The translations under genes and the position numbers were made by a program. This document shows, one piece after another, positions 17,376 through 26,494 of a stretch of 64,000 bases of DNA (position 1 is the stretch's first letter; every line of letters starts with the position of its first letter). Origin of the DNA: Pseudarthrobacter sp. NS4. GTDB lineage: Bacteria > Actinomycetota > Actinomycetes > Actinomycetales > Micrococcaceae. The stretch is taken from NCBI RefSeq assembly GCF_024758005.1, contig NZ_CP103288.1, positions 4,154,001-4,218,000 of the forward strand. The letters run 5' to 3'. The notes under the pieces were generated by a model. That model searched no databases and was not told the origin of the DNA. It worked only from the letters and a program-made list of their open reading frames with translations.

Positions 17376-20300
17376 TTAGATCAGGGCATCCGAGAGGTGG
17401 TTCGGGGTACCGAACCGGTGCGCCGTGATGCTGACGGCCTGCTCGTGCAGGAACGGCAGCAGTTCAACGCGTCCGGCCTCGGTGACGGGGTGGGCGTACA
17501 CCGCGAGGCCCGGGCGGCCACCGGTGGCCTTGGCCAGTTCGGTGGCGTCCCCGCCAATCAGCCGCACACGGCCGTTGGACAGCTTGCCCTCGGAGGCGAG
17601 GCGGCCTGCGGAAGCCAGCCAGCCGGCGTCGGACTCTACCTTCACGTCGATGTCCAGTGCAGTAAGTACCGGGCGCAGCTGGGCGGGAAGCTCGACGGCG
17701 GTGGACACCGTCAGTTCCGAACCGGCCAGAACGCCTGCTGCCACGGTCCGGACGAGGTGGGCCAGCGGCGCGCCTTCCGAGAGGCGGATCGTGACGGGCA
17801 GGTTCCGGTAGCGGAAGATGTTGCGTTCCGCGCTCAGGCCGGACACGTCCTTCGCGGTGCCGAACTCATCGGCCCAGGCTTCGGCGTCGGACGCCACAGC
17901 GCGCTGGACGGATTCCATCTCAGCTGGCTCCAGGGCGGCGCCTGCGGCGTTGAGGATCCTGCGGACGCCAGGGTGGCTGACGGAGGCTTTGGCGGTGCTG
18001 CGTCCGGAGACCCAGTCACCGAGGCCGGCCAGGTAGTTGGGTCCGCCTGCCTTGGTGCCCGCGCCGACGGCCGACTTCTTCCAGCCGCCGAACGGCTGGC
18101 GCTGCACTATGGCGCCGGTGATGCCACGGTTCACATACAGGTTTCCGGCCTGGATGCTGTCCATCCAGATTCCCAGCTCCCCGGAGTTCAGGGAGTGCAG
18201 CCCGGCGGTCAGGCCGTACTCGATCTGGTTCTGGATGGCGATTGCTTCTTCGAGGGTGTCCGCGGTCATCACGCCCAGGACCGGGCCGAAGAATTCGGTC
18301 AGGTGGAAGTAGGAACCGCGCTTGACGCCGTAGCGCACGCCCGGGCTCCACAGCTTTCCGGTGTCGTCCAGCTTCTTCGGTTCCACGGCCCAGTTTTCAC
18401 CGTCGCCGAGGGTGGTGAGCGCGTTGAGGAGCTTGCCGTTGGCCGGTTCGATGATCGGGCCCATCTGGCTGGTGGGGTCCTGCGGGTAGCCCACCTTCAG
18501 GGAGGTGACCGCGTCGATCAGCTGGTTGTGGAACCGCTTGGACTTGGCCACCGAGCCCACCAGGATCACCAGTGAGGCCGCGGAGCACTTCTGGCCGGCG
18601 TGGCCGAACGCGGAATACGCCACGTCCTTGGCTGCCAGGTCCAGGTCGGCGCTGGGGGTGACGATGATGGCGTTCTTGCCGCTGGTTTCGGCCAGCAGCG
18701 GCAAGTCCTGTCGGAAGGACCGGAACAGTTCGGCGGTCTCGTAGCCGCCGGTGAGGATCACGCGGTCAACGGCGGGGTGCGAAATCAGCTGCTTGCCGAG
18801 TTCCCGTTCGCCCAGCTGCACCATGGTGAGCACGTCGCGGGGCACGCCGGCTTCCCACAGGGCTTCGATCATGACGGCGCCGCTGCGGGCGGCCTGCTTG
18901 GCAGGCTTGATAACGACGGCGGAACCGGCGGCAAGTGCCGCAAGGGTGGACCCTGCCGGGATGGCGACCGGGAAGTTCCACGGCGGGGTGACCACGGTGA
19001 GCTTCGCGGGAACGAACGTGGCGCCGTCGACCTTATCCAGCTTCCGGGCGGACTCGGCGTAGTAGTGGGCAAAGTCCACTGCCTCGCTGACCTCGGGATC
19101 ACCCTGGTCGATGGTCTTGCCGGTCTCGCTGGCCATGACCTCGAGCAGGTCCGCGCGGCGGGCTTCAAGGACGTCACCGGCCCGGTGCAGGATTTCCGCG
19201 CGCTCGTCACCGGAGAGTTCACCCCAGGCCTTGCCCTTGTTCAGGGCGGTCTGGATAACGGTGTTGAGGGTGGCCTCATTATTGATGGACGCTGCTGCAA
19301 CGGAGGCGTTGCCAAGGGTGGAGGACGGGACGCGCTCCAGGATGGCCCGGCCCCAGTCGCGGTTGGCAGGCAGGGACGGATCCGTGTCCGGGGTGTTCTC
19401 GAAGCCCTCGTGGGGCATCGGAACCGGTGGCAGGTTGCGGTCCTGCTGGCGGTTGGCCGGCGGAACGCTGTTGTCCAGTGCCTCCAGCGAGGACAGGAAG
19501 CGCTGCTTTTCACGCTCGAACAGGGCCTCGTTTTCGCTCAGCTCGAACACTGCAGACATGAAGTTGTCCTGGCTGGCGCCTTCTTCGAGGCGGCGGATCA
19601 GATAGGCGATGGCGACGTCGAACTCGGACGGGTGCACCACGGGTGTGTAGAGCAGCAGCGAGCCGACGTCCTTCTTGACGGCTTCGGCCTGGCCCTGCGC
19701 CATGCCCAGCAGCATTTCGAACTCGATGCCGGGTTCCACGCCGCGCTGCTTGGCCAGGAGCCAGGAGAAGGCGATGTCGAAGAGGTTGTGGCCGGCAACG
19801 CCGATGCGGACGTTCTTGATCCGCTCCGGGTGCAGGGAGTAGTTGATGACGCTCTTGTAGCTGGTGTCGGAGTCCTGTTTGGTGCCCCAGGTAGCCAGCG
19901 GCCAGTCGTGCAGGGATGCTTCCACCTGCTCCATGGGCAGGTTGGCGCCCTTGACCACACGGACCTTGATGCCGGCGCCACCGTTGGCACGGCGTCCGGC
20001 GGCCCAGTCCTGCAGGCGGATCATGGCTGAGAGGGCATCCGGGAGGTAGGCCTGGAGCACGACGCCGGCCTCGAGGTCCTTGAACTCCGGCTTGTCCAGG
20101 ATCCGGGTGAAGACCGCGATGGTCATGTCCAGGTCCTTGTATTCCTCCATGTCCAGGTTGATGAACTTGGCCTTCTTGCCGGGTCCGGCGAAGGAGGCGG
20201 CGCGCTGGAACAGCGGGGCGAGCTTTTCGACGACATGCTCAACGGCTTCGTCGAAGGCCCACGCGGAGTGCGGGGCCACCGTGGAGGACACCTTGATGGA

Positions 20301-20882
20301 CACGTAGTCCACGTCCGGGCGCGCCAGCAGTGTGTGCGTGCCCTCGAGGCGGCGGGAAGCCTCGTGCTCGCCGAGGACTGCCTCGCCGAGGAGGTTGACG
20401 TTGAGGTTGATCCCGTCCTTGCGGATCTTGGCGATGGCGGGACCAAGCTTGGCGTCGGTGGCGTCCACGATCAGGTGGCCCACCATTTCACGCAGGACCT
20501 TGCGGGCGATGGGGATTACGACCTGAGGCAGGACCGGGGCCATGGTGCCGCCCAGGGCCACTGCGCTGCGCATGTACCAGGGCAGGAACGCGGGAACCTT
20601 GGGGGCCAGCGCGGCGAGGTTGCGGGCGGCGACGTTAAGGTCTTCGGGACGGACCACGCCGTCCACGAAGCCAACGGTGAATTCCAGGCCGTTGGGGTCC
20701 TTCAGGACACCGGCCAGCTGCTGGGCGGAGGCGTCCACGGGAACCTTCGCAGCCTCGGTCAGCCAGCGGCGGACCAGGGCGACGGATTCGTCGGCGAGGG
20801 CCTTCGCCTGCGGCACATCGGCGTCGACGGTCTGCGGCGCGATCCCGCTGGCAACTGCCGACTCCATGGCAATGTGGGTCAT
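17376..20882 (-). CDS. putA: Bifunctional proline dehydrogenase / L-glutamate-5-semialdehyde dehydrogenase
   Basis: 1168 residues; oxidises proline to glutamate in two steps, FAD- then NAD-dependent. N-terminal half is the PRODH barrel (NLDMEEYKDLDMTI, RVVKGANLPMEQVE, YLIRRLEEG). From about residue 520 is the aldehyde dehydrogenase: TPPWNFPVAIPAG, general base Glu near 731 (LLAETSGKNA) and nucleophile Cys near 766 (GHAGQKCSAASL). No ribbon-helix-helix DNA-binding domain, so it cannot self-regulate like the E. coli protein. ATG at 20882 begins MTHIAMESAV; the frame runs open to 20975 but those 31 codons lie inside the conserved regulatory element. C-terminal ~180 residues resemble an ALDH-like tail seen in long PutA proteins. 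Confidence 0.95.
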   Translation of the reverse strand: MTHIAMESAVASGIAPQTVDADVPQAKALADESVALVRRWLTEAAKVPVDASAQQLAGVLKDPNGLEFTVGFVDGVVRPEDLNVAARNLAALAPKVPAFLPWYMRSAVALGGTMAPVLPQVVIPIARKVLREMVGHLIVDATDAKLGPAIAKIRKDGINLNVNLLGEAVLGEHEASRRLEGTHTLLARPDVDYVSIKVSSTVAPHSAWAFDEAVEHVVEKLAPLFQRAASFAGPGKKAKFINLDMEEYKDLDMTIAVFTRILDKPEFKDLEAGVVLQAYLPDALSAMIRLQDWAAGRRANGGAGIKVRVVKGANLPMEQVEASLHDWPLATWGTKQDSDTSYKSVINYSLHPERIKNVRIGVAGHNLFDIAFSWLLAKQRGVEPGIEFEMLLGMAQGQAEAVKKDVGSLLLYTPVVHPSEFDVAIAYLIRRLEEGASQDNFMSAVFELSENEALFEREKQRFLSSLEALDNSVPPANRQQDRNLPPVPMPHEGFENTPDTDPSLPANRDWGRAILERVPSSTLGNASVAAASINNEATLNTVIQTALNKGKAWGELSGDERAEILHRAGDVLEARRADLLEVMASETGKTIDQGDPEVSEAVDFAHYYAESARKLDKVDGATFVPAKLTVVTPPWNFPVAIPAGSTLAALAAGSAVVIKPAKQAARSGAVMIEALWEAGVPRDVLTMVQLGERELGKQLISHPAVDRVILTGGYETAELFRSFRQDLPLLAETSGKNAIIVTPSADLDLAAKDVAYSAFGHAGQKCSAASLVILVGSVAKSKRFHNQLIDAVTSLKVGYPQDPTSQMGPIIEPANGKLLNALTTLGDGENWAVEPKKLDDTGKLWSPGVRYGVKRGSYFHLTEFFGPVLGVMTADTLEEAIAIQNQIEYGLTAGLHSLNSGELGIWMDSIQAGNLYVNRGITGAIVQRQPFGGWKKSAVGAGTKAGGPNYLAGLGDWVSGRSTAKASVSHPGVRRILNAAGAALEPAEMESVQRAVASDAEAWADEFGTAKDVSGLSAERNIFRYRNLPVTIRLSEGAPLAHLVRTVAAGVLAGSELTVSTAVELPAQLRPVLTALDIDVKVESDAGWLASAGRLASEGKLSNGRVRLIGGDATELAKATGGRPGLAVYAHPVTEAGRVELLPFLHEQAVSITAHRFGTPNHLSDALI

Positions 20883-20927
20883 GACTTTTCCCGTTCTTTC
20901 TTGGGGGTTTCGAGGGGTCTTATCAAC

Positions 20928-20985
20928 CAGTATGAACCTCCAATCACATAAGATAAAGCGATCTTTTCTAAGCAATACAGGTTAG
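20928..20985 (-). promoter_or_regulatory. 58-bp element upstream of putA, copy 1
   Basis: Aligns without gaps to 22789-22846 in front of the APC permease, 39 of 58 positions identical by eye, including CAGTATG at one end, AGATAAAG in the middle, TTCTAA and a closing TTAG. It ends 45 bases before the putA ATG. Likely binding region for the LysR protein at 22867-23781. Confidence 0.65.
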
Positions 20986-21040
20986 GAAAACCGAAGCTTT
21001 GCCGCGACCTTTCCCTGGCCGTATTTGCCACCCGCCCCCG

Positions 21041-21240
21041 TGACCCTCTCTCACGTCCTGTAGCCAAATCCCAACGCCCTCTCACTTCCCGCAGCAAAAC
21101 GGGCAACGCTCCCGCCTCTTTCGGCGCATGGCAAAACAACGAACCCTCCCCCGCAGGAAAGTGGGAGAGGGTTCGTCGAAAACGCGTCAAAAGTGGGAGG
21201 GCATGACGGAAATACCCGCGAAAGGTGCGAGAGCGTCCCG
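21041..21240. repeat. Intergenic repeat cluster A (CTCTCAC-type units)
   Basis: The 260-base gap between putA and the permease has no gene. It holds about six degenerate units of a ~22-base motif: direct at 21041-21064 (TGACCCTCTCTCACGTCCTG), 21072-21094, 21104-21125 and 21141-21155; inverted at 21151-21177, 21185-21208 and 21215-21238. The abutting direct and inverted units at 21140-21177 form a GAACCCTC.../...GAGGGTTC hairpin. The same motif recurs at 45.1 kb and 63.6 kb. Confidence 0.65.
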
Positions 21241-21247
21241 GGGAGGG

Positions 21248-22711
21248 TCAACGGAGGGAGTGCTGCAGCTCCACACTTTCCTCGTGCCGCGGGCTGTTGG
21301 GGTTCATCAGTGAGTTCTTCTTGCCATAGAAGAAGTAGATCGCCAGGCCAACGAGCAGCCAGACGCCGAAGCGGGCCCAGGTCTCCCAGTACAGCTGGAA
21401 CATCAGGAACGCCGACGCCAGGACGCCGAAGGCCGGGATGAACGGCATGAACGGCAGGCGGAAGGAGCGGGGAGCGTCCGGCTTCTTGTAGCGGAACACG
21501 ATCACAGAGAAACAGACGACGACGAACGCAGCCAGGATGCCGATGTTCGTGAGGTCTGCAACGGCCTTGATGGGGAACACGCCGGCCAGCAGTGCGGAGG
21601 CGACGCCGGCAATCCAGGTAACGCGCTGCGGAGTGCCGTGGCGGTCAGTCTTGGAGAACCAGCCGGGCAGCAGGCCATCGCGGCTCATGGAGAACCAGAC
21701 GCGGGTGACGCCCAGGAGGAAGGTCAGCATCACGGTAAGGATGGACAGAACGGCGAACACGGAGATGATGGTGGCGATTACCGGCAGGCCTACACCCGTG
21801 AAGGCGGAGGCAAAACCGGCTGTGGGGTCGATGTCCTGGTAGTTCTGCATGCCGGTCAGGACCAGCGTGGCGGCCACATAGAGCAGCATCGCAATGATCA
21901 GCGAAAGGATGATGGCCTTGGGCATGTGCTTCTTGCCGTCCTTAGCTTCTTCCGCGGCAGTACTCATGGCGTCGTAACCGAACACGGCGAAGAAGACTGT
22001 GGCCGCGCCGGCGAGGACCGGCCCGAAGCCGCTCGGCATAAACGGGTTGTAGTTGTTGGTGTCGATATAGAAGACGCCCAGGCCAATGATGAAGAGGATC
22101 AGGATGACCTTGATGGCCACAGCCACGAGTTCGAACCGGCCAAATGCCTTGGTTCCGCGGGAAAGGATCCAGGTCACCAGGAGGCACACCACGATGGCCG
22201 GGATGTTCACGATGCCGCCCCGGCCCTCATCAGCAGTGGAGGTCATCCAGATGGGCATGTTGACGCCGATCCCGGAGAGGAAAGCGTCGAAGTAACCGGA
22301 GATGCCAATGGCTACCACGGCCACGATGGCAATGTACTCCAGCAGGAGGTCCCAGCCGATGAACCAGCCGACGATCTCGCCCAGCGCCACATAGCCGTAG
22401 GTGTAGGCGGAACCGGCGCGCGGAATCATGCCCGCGAACTCTGCATAGGACAGTGCCGCGGCCGCTGAGGCAAGTCCGGCGATGAGGAAGGAAATCAGCA
22501 CCGCGGGCCCCACCCCGGGCGTGCTTTCACTTCCGGCCGCCACCAGCCCCGCGAGGGAGAAGATGCCGACGCCGATGATGCCGCCTACGCCAATAGCGGT
22601 GAGCTGCCACAGCCCGAGTGACTTGAAGAGCCCACTGTGCTTGTTCTCTTCCTCAATGTCATCGATCGGCTTGCGCCTCATGATCGACTGGGTCATATCT
22701 CTAGTGCTCAT
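21248..22711 (-). CDS. APC family amino acid permease
   Basis: 487 residues, about 12 membrane segments, of the amino acid-polyamine-organocation superfamily, cationic-amino-acid-transporter-like branch. Features: LGLWQLTAIGVGGIIGVGIF (the G-I-G-x-GIF substrate loop of helix 1), SYAEFAGMIPRAGSAYTYGYVALGE (helix 3 region) and FFAVFGYDAMSTAAEEAKDGKKHMPKAI. ATG at 22711 with AGGAG 8 bases upstream gives MSTRDMTQSIMRRKPIDD; the longer frame to 22810 would cover the regulatory element. The promoter region shares a 58-bp element with putA, so proline or a related amino acid is a reasonable substrate guess. Inference only. Confidence 0.85.
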   Translation of the reverse strand: MSTRDMTQSIMRRKPIDDIEEENKHSGLFKSLGLWQLTAIGVGGIIGVGIFSLAGLVAAGSESTPGVGPAVLISFLIAGLASAAAALSYAEFAGMIPRAGSAYTYGYVALGEIVGWFIGWDLLLEYIAIVAVVAIGISGYFDAFLSGIGVNMPIWMTSTADEGRGGIVNIPAIVVCLLVTWILSRGTKAFGRFELVAVAIKVILILFIIGLGVFYIDTNNYNPFMPSGFGPVLAGAATVFFAVFGYDAMSTAAEEAKDGKKHMPKAIILSLIIAMLLYVAATLVLTGMQNYQDIDPTAGFASAFTGVGLPVIATIISVFAVLSILTVMLTFLLGVTRVWFSMSRDGLLPGWFSKTDRHGTPQRVTWIAGVASALLAGVFPIKAVADLTNIGILAAFVVVCFSVIVFRYKKPDAPRSFRLPFMPFIPAFGVLASAFLMFQLYWETWARFGVWLLVGLAIYFFYGKKNSLMNPNSPRHEESVELQHSLR

Positions 22712-22788
22712 CAGGAACTCCTGCTTTGGGGTGCGACCCCGCCGCGGCGCGCCAAAAGAGGCTGTGACGGGGGGGAACTCGGTCCCAA

Positions 22789-22846
22789 CAGTATGCAAGC
22801 CTACTTGCATTAGATAAAGTGAATACTTCTAACCTATATTCGTTAG
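22789..22846. promoter_or_regulatory. 58-bp element between permease and lysR, copy 2
   Basis: Counterpart of 20928-20985. Contains a perfect inverted repeat ATGCAAG-CCTA-CTTGCAT (22793-22810) with a LysR-type T-N11-A core, then AGATAAAGTGA and TTCTAA. It lies 77 bases before the permease ATG and 20 before the regulator ATG. Confidence 0.7.
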
Positions 22847-22866
22847 TTTCGGTAAGGAATGGCCCA

Positions 22867-23781
22867 ATGCTTGATGTCCGCAGGCTTCGACTTCTCCGCG
22901 AATTAAGCATCCGCGGGACACTCGCGGAGGTCGCGGACGCACTGCAGTACAGCCCGTCGTCGGTATCGCAGCAGCTTGCCCTCCTGGAAAAGGAGGTGGG
23001 CGTGGAGCTGCTACGGAAGACCGGCCGCCGGGTACAGCTGACGCCGCAGGCGGAAGTGCTGGTGGCGCATACGGCGCAGCTGCTTCAGACCCTGGAACAG
23101 GCCGAAGCGGACCTGGCGGCGTCACTGACCACGGTCACCGGAACCGTGCGCATCGCGGTCTTCCAGTCTGCAGCCCTGGCGATGATGCCGGAAACCCTCA
23201 CCCGGATGTCCGCCACGTACCCGGAGGTCCGGATCGAGATGATCCAGCGGGAGCCTGAAACCGCGCTCCATGAGACATGGGCGCGCGACTTCGACCTGGT
23301 CATCGCCGAGCAATACCCTGGCCATGCCGCACCCCGTTATCCCGAACTGGACCGTGTGCGGCTCACCACGGATGCCATCCGGCTGGCTGTTCCCCCTGCG
23401 TCCACCGGCGGCCCGGCCATCCGAGGGCTGGCGGACACCGCGGAACTCGCCTGGGTCATGGAGCCGCGGGGTGCCGCCTCGCGCCATTGGGCGGAACAGG
23501 CATGCCGCAGCGCCGGCTTCGAACCGGATGTTCGATTCGAAACCGCCGACCTGCAGGCCCAGATCCGCCTGATCGAGTCCGGCAATGCGGTGGCGCTGAT
23601 GCCGGACCTGGTGTGGACCGGGCGCGGCACCACTGCCCAACTGCTGGAGCTCCCGGGCAAGCCATACCGCACGGTGTTCACCTCCGTGCGCCGTTCAAGC
23701 GCACAGCGGCCCGCCATCCTCGCCGCAAGGGAAACCCTGGCTGCGGCCGCGGCCGCCGTCGGAGGAGACCACGCCGGGTAA
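22867..23781 (+). CDS. LysR family transcriptional regulator
   Basis: 304 residues. HTH at residues 4-60 (RLRLLRELSIRGTLAEVADA, SPSSVSQQLALLEKEVGVEL) and an effector-binding domain from about 90. ATG at 22867 has AAGGAAT 7 bases upstream; the in-frame GTG at 22819 lies inside the operator element and is less likely. Divergent from the permease. Because the same element also precedes putA, this protein is the best candidate for controlling proline uptake and breakdown. Its ligand is not visible in the sequence. Confidence 0.85.
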   Translation: MLDVRRLRLLRELSIRGTLAEVADALQYSPSSVSQQLALLEKEVGVELLRKTGRRVQLTPQAEVLVAHTAQLLQTLEQAEADLAASLTTVTGTVRIAVFQSAALAMMPETLTRMSATYPEVRIEMIQREPETALHETWARDFDLVIAEQYPGHAAPRYPELDRVRLTTDAIRLAVPPASTGGPAIRGLADTAELAWVMEPRGAASRHWAEQACRSAGFEPDVRFETADLQAQIRLIESGNAVALMPDLVWTGRGTTAQLLELPGKPYRTVFTSVRRSSAQRPAILAARETLAAAAAAVGGDHAG

Positions 23782-23885
23782 CCGCCCGCCGTCGTCCGTT
23801 GCTTTGCAATGGCTCTGAAGGCACCCGCGCTGGTGTTCCCTGCGTCACTGCGGGGAACCGGGCCCGGCGCTAGACTGGTGCCGTT

Positions 23886-24311
23886 ATGAATCGAACAATG
23901 TTCAAGTCCAAAATCCACCGGGCAACCGTCACCCATGCTGACCTGCACTATGTAGGTTCGGTGACCATTGACCTGGACCTGCTTGACGCTGCCGACATCC
24001 TGCCCGGCGAACTGGTGTCCATTGTGGACGTGACCAACGGCGCCCGCCTGGAAACGTACACCATTGCCGGCGAGCGCGGCTCCGGTGTAATCGGGATCAA
24101 CGGTGCCGCGGCCCACCTGATGCAGGAAAACGACATTGTCATTCTCATTACCTACGCGCAGATGACCACCGAAGAAGCGAAGGCTTACGAGCCCAAGGTG
24201 GTCCACGTGGACGAAAACAACCGTGTTGTCCAACTCGGCAACGACCCCGCCGAGGGCATCACACCCGGGCTTTTGCGTCCGCCGTTCGCCCTCAACAACG
24301 CCGCACTCTAA
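23886..24311 (+). CDS. panD: Aspartate 1-decarboxylase precursor
   Basis: 141 residues; makes beta-alanine for pantothenate/CoA. The pyruvoyl enzyme self-cleaves at Gly24-Ser25, present here in [14 protein letters not shown]. Other family motifs: Lys9 in [51 protein letters not shown] and [12 protein letters not shown]. Length is normal for the actinobacterial form. A TAGACT hexamer (23871-23876) lies 9 bases before the ATG, with no good ribosome site, so a near-leaderless transcript is likely. Not clustered with panB/panC here. Confidence 0.95.
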   Translation: MNRTMFKSKIHRATVTHADLHYVGSVTIDLDLLDAADILPGELVSIVDVTNGARLETYTIAGERGSGVIGINGAAAHLMQENDIVILITYAQMTTEEAKAYEPKVVHVDENNRVVQLGNDPAEGITPGLLRPPFALNNAAL

Positions 24312-24364
24312 CCCCGGAGCGTGAGCCCCGGTCCCCACGTCCGCCGCACCCGGCAGCCTGATCC

Positions 24365-25291
24365 TTGCTAGGAGTACTGGCGGGTTTCTTCGTGGTGTGG
24401 TGCATCATCCTGGTGGGCTGGTTTGTGGGCCGGCGGAAAATCCTGGGTGACAACGCACGCCAGGTCCTCAGCGCCCTCACCTTCTTCGTGGCCAGCCCGG
24501 CGCTGCTCTTCGAAACGCTCAGCAAAGCCCGCCTCCAGGAAGTATTCGCGGCGCCCCTGCTCGTCATAGCGGTGGCGGCCATGGCCACGGCGGCCATCTT
24601 CTTCGCCATCGCCAAGTTCTGGCTTAGACGTTCGCTCCCTGAATCCCTGATGTCCTCGATGGCCGCATCGCTGGCCAACTCTGCCAACCTGGGCATCCCC
24701 ATCGCCGTGTACGTCCTGGGCGATGCCAGCTATGTGGCCCCGCTGCTGATTTTCCAGCTCGCCTTTTTCACCCCGCTGTTCCTGATGATCCTGGATTCAA
24801 GCACCAGCTCGCACCGCACCACTCCCTTGGGCTTCATCGTGATGATCCTGCGGAACCCCATGATCGTGGGTTCCGCGCTGGGCCTGGTGGTGGCCGGGAC
24901 CGGCTTTCAGGTCCCGCCTCTCGTCATGGAGCCCATCCACCTGATCGGCGGAGCGGCGATCCCCGCCATGCTGATCGCATTCGGGATGAGCCTGAACGGC
25001 AGCCGGCCACTGCAGGCATCCGCGGCGCGGCGCCTCGATACCCTGCTGGCGAGCGGTTTCAAGCTGGCCATCCAGCCTGCCCTGGCGTACCTTTTTGGCC
25101 GGTTTGTACTGGGCATGGAGGGCCATGCCCTGTTCGCGGTGGTGGTGGCTTCGGGACTGCCCACCGCCCAGAACGTCTTCGTGGCTGCCAACCGGTATAA
25201 AACAGGACTTACAGTGGCTAAGGACACCGTGCTCATCACCACCGTTGTGGCTGTCCCCGCGATGATCGGCACCGCGCTGCTGCTGGCGTAG
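24365..25291 (+). CDS. AEC family transporter (auxin efflux carrier-like)
   Basis: 308 residues with about 10 hydrophobic segments in two five-helix halves. SLANSANLGIPIAVYVLGD and VVVASGLPTAQNVFVAANRY are the paired crossover motifs of the AEC/PIN family. Bacterial members move small carboxylates such as malate or malonate; substrate unknown. The start is uncertain: the TTG at 24365 gives the full first helix but has no ribosome site, while AGGAG at 24371 is too far from the later GTG codons to be convincing. Confidence 0.78.
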   Translation: MLGVLAGFFVVWCIILVGWFVGRRKILGDNARQVLSALTFFVASPALLFETLSKARLQEVFAAPLLVIAVAAMATAAIFFAIAKFWLRRSLPESLMSSMAASLANSANLGIPIAVYVLGDASYVAPLLIFQLAFFTPLFLMILDSSTSSHRTTPLGFIVMILRNPMIVGSALGLVVAGTGFQVPPLVMEPIHLIGGAAIPAMLIAFGMSLNGSRPLQASAARRLDTLLASGFKLAIQPALAYLFGRFVLGMEGHALFAVVVASGLPTAQNVFVAANRYKTGLTVAKDTVLITTVVAVPAMIGTALLLA

Positions 25292-25354
25292 GAACTGCCG
25301 CAATCCACCAACGGGGCACCCCGGACCAGGACTTAGACGGAAATTGGAGAACCG

Positions 25355-26485
25355 ATGGGAACCATCCTTGACACCGTGGTGATCGGCGGCGGAGCCATGG
25401 GCTCGGCTGCCGCGTGGGCACTGTCGGGCCGTGGCCGCCAGGTGACGCTGGTGGAGCAGTTCGGGCCGGGGCACCGGATCGGAGCTTCGCACGGCACCAC
25501 CCGGAACCTGAATCCCGGCTACCACCGTCCGGAGTACGTGGACATGCTGGCCGAGGGGCTGGCACTGTGGGACGAACTTGAGCAGGAAAGCGGCGAGAAG
25601 CTGCTCGCCCGCACCGGCATCGTCAACCATGGCCCCGAGCCGCTGCTTCCCGAGGTCGCCGCCGCGCTCACCCAGGCCGGCATCCGCGCGGAATTCCTTC
25701 GTCCGGAGGAGGCGGCCGAGCGGTGGCACGGCATCCGGTTCGACCAGCAGGTCCTGAACATGCCCGACGGAGGCCAGCTCAATCCGGAAGCTGCACTTCC
25801 CGCCTTCCAGCGGCTCGCCGTCGCCCGGGGCGCCGAGATCCGGCACCACACCAAGGTGGTGGACTTCGAGGTGATGGACGACGGCGTCCGGTTAAGTTTC
25901 GAATCCGCAGCAGGCACGGAGGTGGTCACCGCAGCCCAGGTGGTGGTGACTGCGGGCGGCTGGACGGAGAAGCTGCTCGGTGCCCGGGGAAGCGGAACGC
26001 TGCGGATTCCGAAGCTCACCGTCACGCAGGAACAGCCTGCGCATTTCCGGATCACCGATGGGGCGGCAGTGTGGCCGGGGTTCAACCATTACCCGGGCGC
26101 CGGCGCGGACTATCAGGGCTGGTACTCCCCCGTCTATGGAATGCAAACCCCGGGCGAAGGAATCAAGGCCGGGTGGCACGGTGTGGGCCCCGTTGTGGAT
26201 CCGGACCGGCGCTCCTTCCAGCCGGAGCCGGTGCAGCTCGCGGCCCTGAGGGACTACGCCCGGTCTTGGCTTCCCGGCGTGGACGCCGACTCATTTGAGG
26301 CCATCAGCTGCACCTACACCACCACCCCTGATGAGGACTTCATCCTGGACCGGATCGGACCGGTGGTCATCGGGGCGGGGTTCTCCGGCCACGGCTTCAA
26401 GTTCACACCGGTGGTGGGCCGGATCCTTGCCGATCTTGCCACCGGCACCCGCCCCGCGCCTGAAATCTTCCGCGCCTCGCGTTAG
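25355..26485 (+). CDS. FAD-dependent amine oxidase, sarcosine oxidase / N-methyltryptophan oxidase family
   Basis: 376 residues, against about 390 for monomeric sarcosine oxidase (MSOX). Dinucleotide-binding motif VVIGGGAMGSAAAWAL at residues 8-23, SHGTTR at 45-50, active-site K-A-G-W-H matching MSOX Lys265/His269, CTYTTTPDEDFILD with the Cys (near 319) that covalently holds FAD, and GFSGHGFKF with the Lys matching MSOX Lys348. The residue matching MSOX Arg52 is Asn53 here, so the substrate is probably not sarcosine. ATG has GGAGAACC upstream. Converges on the MFS gene. Confidence 0.82.
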   Translation: MGTILDTVVIGGGAMGSAAAWALSGRGRQVTLVEQFGPGHRIGASHGTTRNLNPGYHRPEYVDMLAEGLALWDELEQESGEKLLARTGIVNHGPEPLLPEVAAALTQAGIRAEFLRPEEAAERWHGIRFDQQVLNMPDGGQLNPEAALPAFQRLAVARGAEIRHHTKVVDFEVMDDGVRLSFESAAGTEVVTAAQVVVTAGGWTEKLLGARGSGTLRIPKLTVTQEQPAHFRITDGAAVWPGFNHYPGAGADYQGWYSPVYGMQTPGEGIKAGWHGVGPVVDPDRRSFQPEPVQLAALRDYARSWLPGVDADSFEAISCTYTTTPDEDFILDRIGPVVIGAGFSGHGFKFTPVVGRILADLATGTRPAPEIFRASR

Positions 26486-26494
26486 GCATTGCGG

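Noticed and set aside
18600..20030. 476-codon plus-strand frame antisense to putA
   Set aside because: Mirror of putA codon bias; no ribosome site or domain.
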